The notes beneath the pieces were generated by a model, which searched no databases, was not told where the DNA came from, and saw only the letters and a list, made by a program, of their open reading frames with translations. The position numbers were made by a program, and so were the translations under genes. Shown here one piece after another: positions 32,517-41,816 of a DNA stretch of 64,000 nt; position 1 is the stretch's first letter, and the number at the start of each line of letters is the position of its first letter. Source of the stretch: Planctomycetota bacterium (GTDB taxonomy: Bacteria; Planctomycetota; UBA1135; UBA2386). The stretch covers positions 62,001-126,000 of the forward strand of contig JANQJF010000113.1 of the NCBI GenBank assembly GCA_028281765.1. The letters run 5' to 3'.

Positions 32517-33677
32517 ATGCCCCGGACGATACTGCACGCCGACATGGACGCGTTCTACGCGGCCATCGAACAGCGCGACGATCCCGCGCTGCGCGGGCGC
32601 CCCGTCATCGTCGGCGGAATCGGTCGACGCGGTGTCGTGTCGACGGCGTCGTACGAGGCCCGCGAGTTCGGAGTGCACTCGGCGATGCCGGGTGCGGAGG
32701 CCCATCGTCGGTGCCCGGACGGAGTCTTCGTGCCGCCGCGTATGGACGTCTACGCCGCGGTGTCTTCGCAGGTGTTTCGCGTCTTCGAGCAGGTCACGCC
32801 GCTCGTGGAGCCGCTCAGTCTCGACGAGGCGTTTCTGGACGTGACCGGCAGCCGTGCGCTGTTCGGGGACGGGCGCGCGATCGCGGAGAAGATCAAACGC
32901 GAGGTGCGTGACGTGACCGGCCTGTGCGTGTCGATCGGCGTCGCGGCGAACAAGTACGTCGCCAAGGTCGCGTCCGACCTGGACAAGCCCGACGGTCTCG
33001 TCGTCGTCGAGCCGGGACGCGAAGTGGAGTTCCTCGCGCCGCTGCCGACGAAGCGACTGTGGGGCGCTGGCAAGGTCATGCAGCGGAAGCTTCACGGACT
33101 CGGCCTCGACACGATCGGTGACGTGCAGGCCCTGACGCCGGAGCGGTTGGTCGAACTCCTCGGCGAGCACGCGGGACAACACTTCTGGAACCTCGCGCAT
33201 GCCCTTGACGATCGCCATGTCGTGGCCGAGCGCGGACCCAAATCGGTGAGTCACGAGTGCACGTTCGAGCACGACCTCGAGAGCGTCGACCAGTGCCATG
33301 CGATTCTGCTCGACCTGTGCGAGCGAGTAGGACGCAGGCTGCGGCGAGCCGGTCTGCGCGGCCGCGTCGTGAAGCTCAAGCTGCGCTTCCCGCCGTTCGA
33401 GACGCTGTCCCGGCAGAAGACGTTCGACGATGCAACCGACGACGACCTGCGCATCTACCGTGCCGCGGTCGAGCTGTTCGACAACGCGCATGGCGGGCGA
33501 CCCGTGCGACTGCTCGGTGTCGGGGTCGCGCAGTTCGCCGACGAGTCCGCGCCGGTGCAGCAAGACCTGTTCGCGAAACCCGAACCCGACAAGAAGAGTG
33601 CCGATGTGCTGCGCGCGATGGATGCGATTCGCGACCGCTTCGGCGAAGGATCGATTCGCCACGGCAGCACCGATTGA
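32517..33677 (+). CDS. dinB: DNA polymerase IV (Y-family translesion polymerase)
   Basis: 386 residues from the ATG at 32517 (MPRTILHADMDAFYA). The metal ligands are Asp9 in HADMDAFYA and Asp103-Glu104 in PLSLDEAFLDV. The thumb helix-hairpin-helix (LPTKRLWGAGKVMQRKLHGL) and little-finger domain follow. QQDLF at 348-352 is a beta-clamp-binding peptide. It copies across damaged bases with low fidelity. It stands alone; TACGCT lies 10 bases before the ATG, and I see no LexA-type box. The exported-protein gene on the other strand diverges from it by 65 bases. Confidence 0.96.
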   Translation: MPRTILHADMDAFYAAIEQRDDPALRGRPVIVGGIGRRGVVSTASYEAREFGVHSAMPGAEAHRRCPDGVFVPPRMDVYAAVSSQVFRVFEQVTPLVEPLSLDEAFLDVTGSRALFGDGRAIAEKIKREVRDVTGLCVSIGVAANKYVAKVASDLDKPDGLVVVEPGREVEFLAPLPTKRLWGAGKVMQRKLHGLGLDTIGDVQALTPERLVELLGEHAGQHFWNLAHALDDRHVVAERGPKSVSHECTFEHDLESVDQCHAILLDLCERVGRRLRRAGLRGRVVKLKLRFPPFETLSRQKTFDDATDDDLRIYRAAVELFDNAHGGRPVRLLGVGVAQFADESAPVQQDLFAKPEPDKKSADVLRAMDAIRDRFGEGSIRHGSTD

Positions 33678-33689
33678 CCCGCGATGAGG

Positions 33690-34622
33690 TCAGGCGCGCG
33701 GCTTCACGACGAACACGTCCTGGAATCGGAACAGCCGTGCGGGGATACAGCCGAGGATCTCGACGTGCTCCGACCATTCGGCGGCGGCGAACGCCTCGTT
33801 CATGAACGCCTGGCCGTAGTTCTCGCCGACCTCGAGCGAGTCCCGCCATTCGACCGGCGGCGTGTGGTAGTGGAACGTGTCCGCGTGGAACGTGCGCAGG
33901 ATCTCGCGCGCTCGGGTCTCGTTCATGAAGAACGACTTCTGGTGGTCCGGACTGATCGCGATCGCGGCGAGGCTCAGTGCGCCGTGGGTCGTGAGGATCA
34001 TGTGCCCGTCGGGGCGGCAGACGCGCGTGAGCTCGCGGAGCCACGCGATGTTGGATTCGCGCGTGAAGTGGCTGAACAGCGACAGCGCGACGACGAGGTC
34101 GAACGAGTCGCTCGGGAGTTCGGTCGGCGGGTCGAACGGTCCGATGTGGAAGTCGCCGCGCAGATTCTCGCGACACCACTCGACGCTCTGCTTGCGGACG
34201 TCGATACCCGTCAAGCTCGCGCTCTTGAGTCCGCGGTCGAACCAGCGCAGCAGCCGGCCACAGCCGCTGCCGAAGTCGAGGATGGATTCGACTTCTTCGA
34301 ACGGCTTGTCACTGAAGGTCTGGTAGGTGTCGACGACGACCTCGAGATCTTCGATACCGCTCCAGAGGTGTCCATGAGCTTCGCTCCCGCCGCAGCCCGT
34401 CATGCGTAGATCGGCGGGCGGAATCTGCGGGAAGTACCGCGAGAACCGGTTTGGGTACTCGAGCACGCCGTTGACCGCGATCCAGCGGTCGAACGCTTCC
34501 GTGTCGGGGTCGCTGTATGCCGCGCGCAGGTCCTCACGCTCGTTCCACGTCGTGCGTGCGAGAGTGCGGAACTGGAAGCTGTCCGGGGCGATCAGCGAGC
34601 GCAGGAGCATCGGCGGGATCAT
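33690..34622 (-). CDS. Class I SAM-dependent methyltransferase
   Basis: 310 residues. Motif I is ILDFGSGCGRLLRWF (Asp116, Gly118-Gly122), followed by LTGIDVRKQSVEWC, DSFDLVVALSLFSHF and VCRPDGHMILTTHG. An N-terminal ~110-residue extension precedes the fold. The Cys-Gly-Gly in MTGCGGSEAHGHLWSG is unusual and could bind metal or substrate. Relatives are often found in glycan or lipid modification, but the substrate is unknown. The gene lies 43 bases downstream of the large helicase-nuclease gene on the same strand and may be in the same transcript. The dinB gene converges on it. Confidence 0.82.
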   Translation of the reverse strand: MIPPMLLRSLIAPDSFQFRTLARTTWNEREDLRAAYSDPDTEAFDRWIAVNGVLEYPNRFSRYFPQIPPADLRMTGCGGSEAHGHLWSGIEDLEVVVDTYQTFSDKPFEEVESILDFGSGCGRLLRWFDRGLKSASLTGIDVRKQSVEWCRENLRGDFHIGPFDPPTELPSDSFDLVVALSLFSHFTRESNIAWLRELTRVCRPDGHMILTTHGALSLAAIAISPDHQKSFFMNETRAREILRTFHADTFHYHTPPVEWRDSLEVGENYGQAFMNEAFAAAEWSEHVEILGCIPARLFRFQDVFVVKPRA

Positions 34623-34665
34623 AGGGCCGCAGCCCGAGGCGTCGAGGGTGTGGGAGCGGCCGCTC

Positions 34666-37600
34666 TCACTCGCTTCCCGCTAGCGCCGGTGTCACGGCAA
34701 TCCCGTGTGCGTCGAGGAGCTCCCAGAGTTCCTCGAGTGCGGCGTCGCGGTCGAGATAGAACGCGCTACCGCGCACGCGGAAGAACGTCCAGCCGCAGCG
34801 CTCGAGCGCGCGCTGCCGGGCTTGATCGTGGTCGTACTGTTCGACGCCGTGCCAGGCGTCTCCATCGCACTCGACGGCAACGCGTCGTTCGTCGCCGACG
34901 ACGACGAGATCGATGTGGTAGCCGGCGACTTCGACCTGCGGCTGCACGCGGAATCCGCGCGCCGCGATGCGGTTGCAGACGTCGACCTCGAACCAGCTGT
35001 CGAATGGCGCGGGAGGATCGAGCCGGCCGCGGTCCCGCGTGTGCGCGAGTTCGCGCAGCGCCTCCGCGTCGAGACCGTCTGGAAGTGTCGACTTTGCGCG
35101 TGGATCGAGGCAGTACTCGAGCAGCGCGTGGCGAAGGCACTTCGTGCTCAGGTCGTTCAGCGTCACGCTGTAGAACAAGAACATCTGCTCGCGCGCGCGG
35201 CTGACCGCGACGTTGAAGCGGCGTTGTGCGCGTTCGTCCGCGAGCGTTCCGATTCGCTTCTCTTTGTGCGGCGCGGCGACGAGGCTCAGGAACATCACGT
35301 CCCGCTCATCGCCCTGGAACGCGTAGGCGTCGCCGCACACGAGATCTCGGTCGAGGATCGCGTCCGGACCGAGGCGATCGATCAGCTTGCCTTCGATGAG
35401 CTGCGCCTGATGCGGTCCCTGCAGGCTGATGACGCCGAAACTCTTCCCGTCGTAGCGAGGGTCGGTATGGCACGCCTCGATGCAGTCGACGATGGCGTCG
35501 GCCTCGACGGGATTGAACACCTTCGTGCCGGTCCCGTCGCGGTAGCCGCCCTCGACGAAGCGTGCATCGATGACCGGTGTCAGTCGCCCTGCGCCGAACT
35601 GCTTGAGCGGGATCAGCGGCTCCGTCGGGTAGCAGAGGTCGTTCGAGAAGCGGATGATCTCCGGCATGCAGCGGAAGTGCTCGCGCAGCCGCACGCGGTT
35701 GCCGTAGCGGATCTCCGCGAGGTCGAACAGGCTGTTCTCGAGACCGAACGCGTCGCTGATCGGCAGCTCGCCGAGATGCTGCTGCCGCAGATACTCGACG
35801 TCGTCGCGCGCGATGCCGACGTGGTCGGGGCTGATCTGCTTGTCGTCGCCGACGACGATGACCTTCTTCGTCAGGTAGAGGAGAAACAGTGCCTCCGGGC
35901 CGGACTGGCTCGCTTCGTCGATGATCACAACGTCGAACGCGTCGACGCCCGGACGGATCGTCTCGGCGACGCGGTAGATGGGCAGAATCCACGCGGGGAT
36001 CGCGTGGCGGCAGTGCTCCATGTGCTGCCGCGCATCGCGTCGGTGTTTCGCTGCGTACTTGCCGGTGCCCTTGCCGATGCGGCGGATCGCCTTCGTCCAC
36101 GCGATGAGGTGCTGACGCTCGTGCTCGTCGAGCTCGGTCAGGAGGTTGTGCCAAGCGCGGGTCTCGGCGAGCCGGCACAGCGTGTCGCGCTGCGCCGCCT
36201 GCCGCTGCTCGAGTTCGACGCGCAGGTCGTGTTCGCGCGCGGGATCGAGGCGGTCGTCGACGAAGCGGTGGGCACGACGGTGGGCCCAGGCCGCGCGGAG
36301 ATCGCCGATACGATCGTGGTGAGTGGGGTCGGCGAGCTGTTCCGCGAGGCGCGGCGCTCCGACGTCGCGAATCCGATCGAGCAACTCGTGAAGGCGTCGC
36401 AGCTCGTCGAGGCGTTCGAGTCCTCGGTCGTAGCGGGCCTCGTCGCGTTCGCGGAGGGCCGCCGCGAGATCGCGTGCGACCGGATGCGCGCCGTCGTCGA
36501 GCCGTGCGGCGAACTTCTCGAGCTCGTCGCGCACCGCTCGAAGCTCAGCGGCGTCGAGAGCCGCGCGTGCGCTGGTCGCGAGTGCTTCGACCGCATCGCG
36601 GTCCTGCCAGCGCGGAGCGCGCAGACCTTCGACGGGCGCGATGGCGTCGCGCAGTTTCGCGACGGCGTCGTGCAGCGACATCGCGTCGTCGAGAGGTTCG
36701 CACAGATCCGCGTACCAGCCCGCGCGGATCGCTCGGCTTCCACCAGGCGCGGCGCCGGTGCCTTCCCAGAGCGTCGTGAGTCGCTGCAGTCGACGGTCGA
36801 CGTCGATGGCGCCGAGGAGTCGTTCGAGCGCGGGGACGTCGGTGCACGGGCGTCCGTCCACCGTGACGGTTTCCCAGATCGCGCGTGTCCGTTTCACGAC
36901 GGCCGAGCGGAACACCCAGAAGCCGAGCCCCTTGCCGGTTGCGAGGTGGTCGCGCAGTGCCTCCGCCTCGGCGGCTACGGACTCGGCGTCGCGGTCGGCG
37001 ATACCCGCGATGCGCATCTCGTCGACCTCTCGCGCGCTGTCGCCGATGGCATCCACCTGCGCGCGCGTCGCTTCGAGCCGTTCGCGCCACGCGCGGTCCT
37101 GGTCTGCGAGGACGTCACGGGCCGCGTCCTTGGCCCAAGGCTGCGCGTGTTCGTCGCAGGCCGTCCACGCCGTGAGGAGCGACTCGAGCTCGCTCGCGAT
37201 CGTCGCGCAGGTGTCGTGGTCGGCGTTTGCGAACTCTTCCGGCGTCGTAGCGCCGTCGAGCTTGGTCTCGCGGGCGAACCGCGCTTCGATCTCGCCGTGG
37301 GTCGGGGGCGCAAGGTCGGCACCGCTGCCGTCGATCGGTCGAGGGCCGGGCTCGACACGCGCGAGCTCCTCGATGTCGGCGTCGCGCAGCGGGAACTCGC
37401 AGCTCGATTCGATCGGGTCGTCGATCCAGCCGAGCCGCTCTGCGTCGCGATCGAGACGTTCCGCGATGCGCATCAACGTTCCGAGGTAGGTTTCGCCTTC
37501 GAACTCGACGCGGTGCTCGAACGATCCGGCTTCCTGTACTTCTCGAAGCGATGCGTGCGCCGCCGCTTCCGCTTGCCGCGCGGCCTGGAGTTCGGCATCG

Positions 37601-39060
37601 AGCCGCTCGATCTCCGCCTCGCTCCGTTCCCGGTCGAAGTTCTGCTGTCGTTCGGTGATCGCGGTGACGGAGCGCTCGAGCGAGTGCATCGCATCGCGCC
37701 CGGCGCCCAACAGATCGACGCACAGATCCGCGAAGCCGCCAGGCAGCTTGTCGCGCAAGACCTCGAGTGCTCGTGCCGTGTGGCTCGTGACGAGGACGCG
37801 TTTGCCTGTCGCCAACAGGTGACACATCAGGTTGGCGATCGTGTGCGACTTGCCGGTGCCGGGCGGGCCTTGCACGAGCACGCCCTGCTGTGTTCGCAAG
37901 CGATCGAGAACCGTGGCTTGCTCGGCGTTGGAGGGCAGCGGCAGGTAGTCGCGATCCAGCGTAGGTTCCGGTTCGGCGTCGTGACCGTCCTCGCCGACGA
38001 CCGTCACGTAACGCGCGATGCCGAATGGGATCGGGCCGCCGCCGCGCAGCTGCTCGAGGATCTCCTCGAACGTGCGCAAGACCGACCGGTCCGAGCGATG
38101 CCGGAGGAGTAGCGCAGGCGCAAACGCGATCTTGCGCTCTTCGCTGACGCGTTTCGGCGGGTCCATCCGCTCGGCGTAGCGCGAGTCGGCCGCGACCGCG
38201 TTGCCCCACTGCGTGCAGATGTCGGCGACGTCGTCCGGCGACCAGATGGCGTCTCCCAGGTCGCGCACGAGGCTCTCGAGCTGAGACACGCGATCGGGCG
38301 GTGGTTGGTCGGTCGGATCGAGCATGTCCTGCTCGAGCTGGGGGCGCGCGCCGTCGACGCCCGGGCCGACCGTGATGCGGCCGTTGCGGGCGTCGATCTC
38401 GATCGAGGCATCGGCCGCGATCAGGTGGCGACGAATGCGGTCGCCTTCCTTGGACTTCCAGCAGAGCAAGCCGAGACCGAGCGCGACCTGGTAGTCCTCA
38501 CCGAGTCGCTCCTGGCGCTGATGCATCGCGAACAGCGTCGTGTAGACGCGTTGCACCTTGCGCAGGCGGCGGTCTTCGAGCGCCCAGGGCAGCCAGCGCT
38601 CCTTGACGTAGTAGTCGAACGAGCTGCGCACGCTCGGTTCCGACTCGAGCTCGCGTTCCTCGACGGTGGCGTCGCGCTCGCCGGCCGCAACGGCGATCTT
38701 CACGCGCTCTCGCAGTTCGGGCGCGTCGAGGGACGAATCTTCGAGCGTTTCCGCGACGAGCCAGGGCTCGAGCGCCGCGCTGGGTTCGGGCACCGAACGC
38801 AGCGAGGGCTTTTCGATTTCGAGCCAGACGTCGTCGCGTTCCGCGGCGTCGGAGGCCTCGTCGTCCGGGTCGCCGGCGACTCGCTCTCGCGTCGCGATCG
38901 AATCGCACTCCGGCTCGTTCGGGACGTCGCCGAACCAAAGCACCTGGTCGTAGTTGTCCACCGACCGCACCGCCGTCGAGCGGAGGCTCGTCAGGCCGTG
39001 GAGGAATCGGAACAGGGACGAGCAGCGGTCGCGGAGTACGTCGTCGGGGGTCTGAGTCAT
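34666..39060 (-). CDS. Large SF1-type helicase with C-terminal REase-like nuclease domain
   Basis: 1,464 residues. An N-terminal ~370-residue domain of unknown type precedes Walker A QGPPGTGKSHTIANL (about 396-410). A long helical insertion (about 460-1,000, rich in Asp/Arg/Ala) separates it from Walker B VVIIDEASQSGPEALF (about 1,043-1,058) and the second RecA lobe (VVGDDKQISP, AYAFQGDERDVMFLSLV, RRFNVAVSRAREQM). The last ~110 residues resemble a DUF559/Vsr-like nuclease fold: DLVVVGDERRVAVECDGDAW, then RQRALERCGWTFFRVRG. The Upf1/DNA2-like helicase plus nuclease architecture occurs in DNA-repair and anti-phage proteins. TACATT lies 13 bases before the ATG. It sits in a tight minus-strand gene run with a toroid-repeat exported protein and a methyltransferase. 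Confidence 0.88.
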   Translation of the reverse strand: MTQTPDDVLRDRCSSLFRFLHGLTSLRSTAVRSVDNYDQVLWFGDVPNEPECDSIATRERVAGDPDDEASDAAERDDVWLEIEKPSLRSVPEPSAALEPWLVAETLEDSSLDAPELRERVKIAVAAGERDATVEERELESEPSVRSSFDYYVKERWLPWALEDRRLRKVQRVYTTLFAMHQRQERLGEDYQVALGLGLLCWKSKEGDRIRRHLIAADASIEIDARNGRITVGPGVDGARPQLEQDMLDPTDQPPPDRVSQLESLVRDLGDAIWSPDDVADICTQWGNAVAADSRYAERMDPPKRVSEERKIAFAPALLLRHRSDRSVLRTFEEILEQLRGGGPIPFGIARYVTVVGEDGHDAEPEPTLDRDYLPLPSNAEQATVLDRLRTQQGVLVQGPPGTGKSHTIANLMCHLLATGKRVLVTSHTARALEVLRDKLPGGFADLCVDLLGAGRDAMHSLERSVTAITERQQNFDRERSEAEIERLDAELQAARQAEAAAHASLREVQEAGSFEHRVEFEGETYLGTLMRIAERLDRDAERLGWIDDPIESSCEFPLRDADIEELARVEPGPRPIDGSGADLAPPTHGEIEARFARETKLDGATTPEEFANADHDTCATIASELESLLTAWTACDEHAQPWAKDAARDVLADQDRAWRERLEATRAQVDAIGDSAREVDEMRIAGIADRDAESVAAEAEALRDHLATGKGLGFWVFRSAVVKRTRAIWETVTVDGRPCTDVPALERLLGAIDVDRRLQRLTTLWEGTGAAPGGSRAIRAGWYADLCEPLDDAMSLHDAVAKLRDAIAPVEGLRAPRWQDRDAVEALATSARAALDAAELRAVRDELEKFAARLDDGAHPVARDLAAALRERDEARYDRGLERLDELRRLHELLDRIRDVGAPRLAEQLADPTHHDRIGDLRAAWAHRRAHRFVDDRLDPAREHDLRVELEQRQAAQRDTLCRLAETRAWHNLLTELDEHERQHLIAWTKAIRRIGKGTGKYAAKHRRDARQHMEHCRHAIPAWILPIYRVAETIRPGVDAFDVVIIDEASQSGPEALFLLYLTKKVIVVGDDKQISPDHVGIARDDVEYLRQQHLGELPISDAFGLENSLFDLAEIRYGNRVRLREHFRCMPEIIRFSNDLCYPTEPLIPLKQFGAGRLTPVIDARFVEGGYRDGTGTKVFNPVEADAIVDCIEACHTDPRYDGKSFGVISLQGPHQAQLIEGKLIDRLGPDAILDRDLVCGDAYAFQGDERDVMFLSLVAAPHKEKRIGTLADERAQRRFNVAVSRAREQMFLFYSVTLNDLSTKCLRHALLEYCLDPRAKSTLPDGLDAEALRELAHTRDRGRLDPPAPFDSWFEVDVCNRIAARGFRVQPQVEVAGYHIDLVVVGDERRVAVECDGDAWHGVEQYDHDQARQRALERCGWTFFRVRGSAFYLDRDAALEELWELLDAHGIAVTPALAGSE

Positions 39061-39093
39061 CGATCGGCGCGGTAATGTAGCCGGGTCGCGTGC

Positions 39094-40986
39094 CTACTTC
39101 CCACGCAACTCCAGCCCGATCTCCGCGAACCCACCGATGCCCCGGTGGCGCTTCCCCGGTGCGCGTTTGACGACGCGAATCTCCAGTGACTTCACGTGCG
39201 TGCGCGGCGGCAGAGCGAGGACGGTCGGCGCGAGCTCGTCCGGGTTCAGGTCGTACTCGACGGGGTCGTTGCGGCCGATCACCACCGCGACGCGCTCGAT
39301 GCGATCGTAGTGCCCGATTGCGCCGCGCATGCCGTTGGCCTGCACCAGGACGAGGTGCGTGGCGCGCTTGCCGCTCTTGAGCTTCAGTGAGATCGTCGGA
39401 GTCGTGTCCGCCGGTTCGAACAGCCAGGAGGTCGGATCCTCGCCGTCGATCGCGAGCTTGCCCGGATGGTCCTTGCGGGCGCTCGACGTCGTGACCTTGG
39501 TTCGATTCCGCGGCAGTCGGTTGCGTTCGTGTGCGACAGCGGCGTCGAGCATCCAGTTCTCGAGCATGTGGTCGGCTTGGAACGTGATTGGCTTGGACTC
39601 GAACACGGCTGCTTGAGAAACCTCGCCGTCGGCGGACACGTTCGCGGTGTGCACTGCGACGGAGATCGTGTAGGTGCCGCGCTTGGGAAACGCGTGTTGC
39701 GTGTAGTGCGAGTCGCCGTTCCAGGGCCTGAGTGGATCCGCGTCGACGTCCGCCACGACGTTGCCGTCGACGCGGTAGATGACGCGGTCGACGCGGATGG
39801 AACTCGCTTCCTTCGAGGTCGCGGCGATCTTGCCGATGCGCGTGATCCACATGCGCAGCGGCTCGCCGTCAACGCCTCCTGTCCCTTCGACGCCGACTTC
39901 GGACTTCGGATCGTCCTTCAGCGACATCTTGGACGCGCGCGACTTGTCTCCGGTTGTCGGCGCCGTCGCACGCTGCAAGAACAGCAGGGCGAAGCAGGTG
40001 TCCGCCTGGGCGTCGTTCTGAGACCAATGGCCGTCCTTGTGCTGATCCTTCAGAAGGAGCTTCGCGCCGTCGAGATACCACGGGTGGTCGCCGATGTACT
40101 CGATGCCGAGCAGCGAGCCGGCGCGCTCGATCCCGTACATGTAGTAGTAGCGCCAGTCGTTTCCCTTGCCCGGATTCGACTCGAGCATGTAGTTGTCGTC
40201 GAGCCACTCGAGACCGAGTTCGGTCGCGCGTTCGAGCTGCTTGCGTCGCGCACGGCCGAGCTTCTTGCCGAGGCACTCGGCGGCGATCTGCGCGGCGGCG
40301 ATGCCGGCCGTCGTCATCGAGCCCGTCTCGCCCGCGCGTGCCGACCAGTGGTAGCGGAAGCCGGCCATCGACCGGCCCTTCTTGCTCGGGCGCGGTGAAG
40401 ACTGGTACTTCAGAATGTCTTCGAAGGCCTCCTTGACGGCCTTCTGCGACAGCTTCACGCCGGCGTGCATCGCGGCTCGGAACCCGAGCACGGCGAACTG
40501 CGTGATCGACAGATCGCGATCCTGGTGAAGATGGTCGTGGATGCCGGGGTTCGGATAGCTCCACGAGCCGTCCTGCCACCGTTCGAGGTCGTCGAGGAGC
40601 TCGGCGATGTGTTCGCGGTGCGCGGGGTCGTGCGTCGCGCCCAGCGCGAGCAGTTGGCAGCCGACCGAGTAGACCATCTCGGCCTTCTGCGACTTCATGT
40701 TCGCGATGCCGCGCTGGATCGCGGCGTGCGTGCGCGGCACGCCGGACTTCAGGAGCGTGTACACCGACAGCGCAGTCTGGCCGGTCGGGAACGTGTGGCG
40801 ATGGTTGTCCCACGAGCCGTCGCGGCGCTGCTGCTGGAGCAGCCACTCGACGCCTTTGTCGATCGCCTCGTTGATGCGAGGCTGCATCGCCTGCACTTCG
40901 TCAGCGTGCTTCGGCAGGAGGTTCTTCGCGTGCTGCGCCGAGACGGGAAGCGCGCACGCGAGAATCGCAGGGAGGACTCGCGTCAC
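39094..40986 (-). CDS. Exported alpha/alpha-toroid (prenyltransferase/squalene-oxidase repeat) protein
   Basis: 630 residues. A signal peptide is likely at 1-18 (VLPAILACALPVSAQ). The first ~340 residues contain toroid repeats of the terpene-cyclase type: GVEWLLQQQRRDGSWDNHRH, YHWSARAGETGSMTTAGIAA, and LLLKDQHKDGHWSQNDAQAD followed by TCFALLFLQRA. Such repeats are common in planctomycete exported proteins and need not imply terpene chemistry. The cyclase DxDD motif is absent. The C-terminal half has PKRGTYTISVAVHT (chitobiase/beta-sandwich-like) and a final discoidin-like domain. Its start overlaps the stop of the upstream exported-protein gene (ATGA). The helicase gene follows 33 bases downstream. 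Confidence 0.82.
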   Translation of the reverse strand: MTRVLPAILACALPVSAQHAKNLLPKHADEVQAMQPRINEAIDKGVEWLLQQQRRDGSWDNHRHTFPTGQTALSVYTLLKSGVPRTHAAIQRGIANMKSQKAEMVYSVGCQLLALGATHDPAHREHIAELLDDLERWQDGSWSYPNPGIHDHLHQDRDLSITQFAVLGFRAAMHAGVKLSQKAVKEAFEDILKYQSSPRPSKKGRSMAGFRYHWSARAGETGSMTTAGIAAAQIAAECLGKKLGRARRKQLERATELGLEWLDDNYMLESNPGKGNDWRYYYMYGIERAGSLLGIEYIGDHPWYLDGAKLLLKDQHKDGHWSQNDAQADTCFALLFLQRATAPTTGDKSRASKMSLKDDPKSEVGVEGTGGVDGEPLRMWITRIGKIAATSKEASSIRVDRVIYRVDGNVVADVDADPLRPWNGDSHYTQHAFPKRGTYTISVAVHTANVSADGEVSQAAVFESKPITFQADHMLENWMLDAAVAHERNRLPRNRTKVTTSSARKDHPGKLAIDGEDPTSWLFEPADTTPTISLKLKSGKRATHLVLVQANGMRGAIGHYDRIERVAVVIGRNDPVEYDLNPDELAPTVLALPPRTHVKSLEIRVVKRAPGKRHRGIGGFAEIGLELRGK

Positions 40987-41732
40987 GGCTGAATCGTCAA
41001 CGACAGGGCGTTCGTGTCGATGAAGTTCAGACTCTGGTCGACGATGATCGTCTGCAGGTGGAAGCCGGAGAACGCGAGGGCCGACTGGTTCGGCACGAAG
41101 AACTGGAACGAGTTGTCGAAGCCGGTGCCGTCGAGCGTGCCGCTACCGACCGAGAAGATCGGCGCCGAGAGGCAGAGGTCGATGATCCCGGGCACCGCGA
41201 GTGGCGTGTTCTGATCGAACGAGAACAGGACGCCGTAGAGTTCGTTGGGGTGCGCGGGGGAGCTGACGTCGAACGTCGTGAGGTTGTTGACTTGCACGAT
41301 GCCGTTCGCGGTCATCGACGGCTCGCTCGGGTCCTGGATGTCGACGCAGAACCAGTCGTTGATCGTCGCGAACGTGCTCGTGAACACGTTGGTGCGGATC
41401 CAGTATCGACCGGGCGGCACCTGCAGCCCGGTCGAGGAGTTCGTCTGATCCCAGCCGAACGAGAACGACTGGTTGGGCCCGACGGGGACGATGACCTGGG
41501 CGCAGAAACCGCCCGGCCCGACGATCGGTCCCGACTGCGATCCCTGACGCACGTCGAACCACGTGCACGAAGAGGGCAGTTGGATTCCGACGCCGGAGGA
41601 GTCCGTCACGGTGACCGTGATCGGAGCGCCGATCGGGGCGGGGTTCGGCGTGACCTCGACCGAGATCTGCGCGGCGGCGTAGGACGAGAACGCCAGAGCG
41701 ACAAGGGCGAAAGCGAAGCGGGATCGTGCCAT
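40983..41732 (-). CDS. Exported beta-rich protein with shared C-terminal ending
   Basis: 249 residues from the ATG at 41732. The leaderless TATGCT 7 bases upstream favours this start over the ATG at 41744. A signal peptide lies at about 4-21 (FAFALVALAFSSYAAAQ). Residues ~22-75 read like an Ig/CARDB-type strand set (VEVTPNPAPIGAPITVTVTD). The C-terminal ~110 residues follow the pattern of the shared domain, ending NFIDTNALSLTIQP. No catalytic motif is visible. Its stop overlaps the start of the toroid-repeat protein gene, suggesting the two exported proteins are made together. Confidence 0.75.
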   Translation of the reverse strand: MARSRFAFALVALAFSSYAAAQISVEVTPNPAPIGAPITVTVTDSSGVGIQLPSSCTWFDVRQGSQSGPIVGPGGFCAQVIVPVGPNQSFSFGWDQTNSSTGLQVPPGRYWIRTNVFTSTFATINDWFCVDIQDPSEPSMTANGIVQVNNLTTFDVSSPAHPNELYGVLFSFDQNTPLAVPGIIDLCLSAPIFSVGSGTLDGTGFDNSFQFFVPNQSALAFSGFHLQTIIVDQSLNFIDTNALSLTIQP

Positions 41733-41739
41733 AGCCGGC

Positions 41740-41745
41740 AGCATA
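41740..41745 (-). promoter_or_regulatory. -10-like hexamer TATGCT, leaderless promoter
   Basis: TATGCT lies on the minus strand with 7 bases to the ATG at 41732. It may serve the whole downstream run as far as 33690. Confidence 0.5.
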
Positions 41746-41816
41746 GGTCATGGACGCCGGGAGCGCGTCCGCGGCCCTTTGCAATTCGGTGGCGAGCCCT
41801 TCATTCTCCGAGGCGT

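Noticed and set aside
34705-38112. 1,135-codon open frame on the plus strand
   Set aside because: It is antisense to the helicase gene, whose domains are unmistakable. The frame stays open because of the codon bias of the real gene; no protein-like motif is seen.
39094-40986. Terpene cyclase function for the toroid-repeat protein
   Set aside because: The DxDD cyclase motif is absent and a signal peptide is present; such repeats are widespread in exported planctomycete proteins.
41058-41816. Extension of the acyl-CoA dehydrogenase upstream to 41058
   Set aside because: It is antisense to an exported-protein gene with a clear signal peptide and promoter hexamer.
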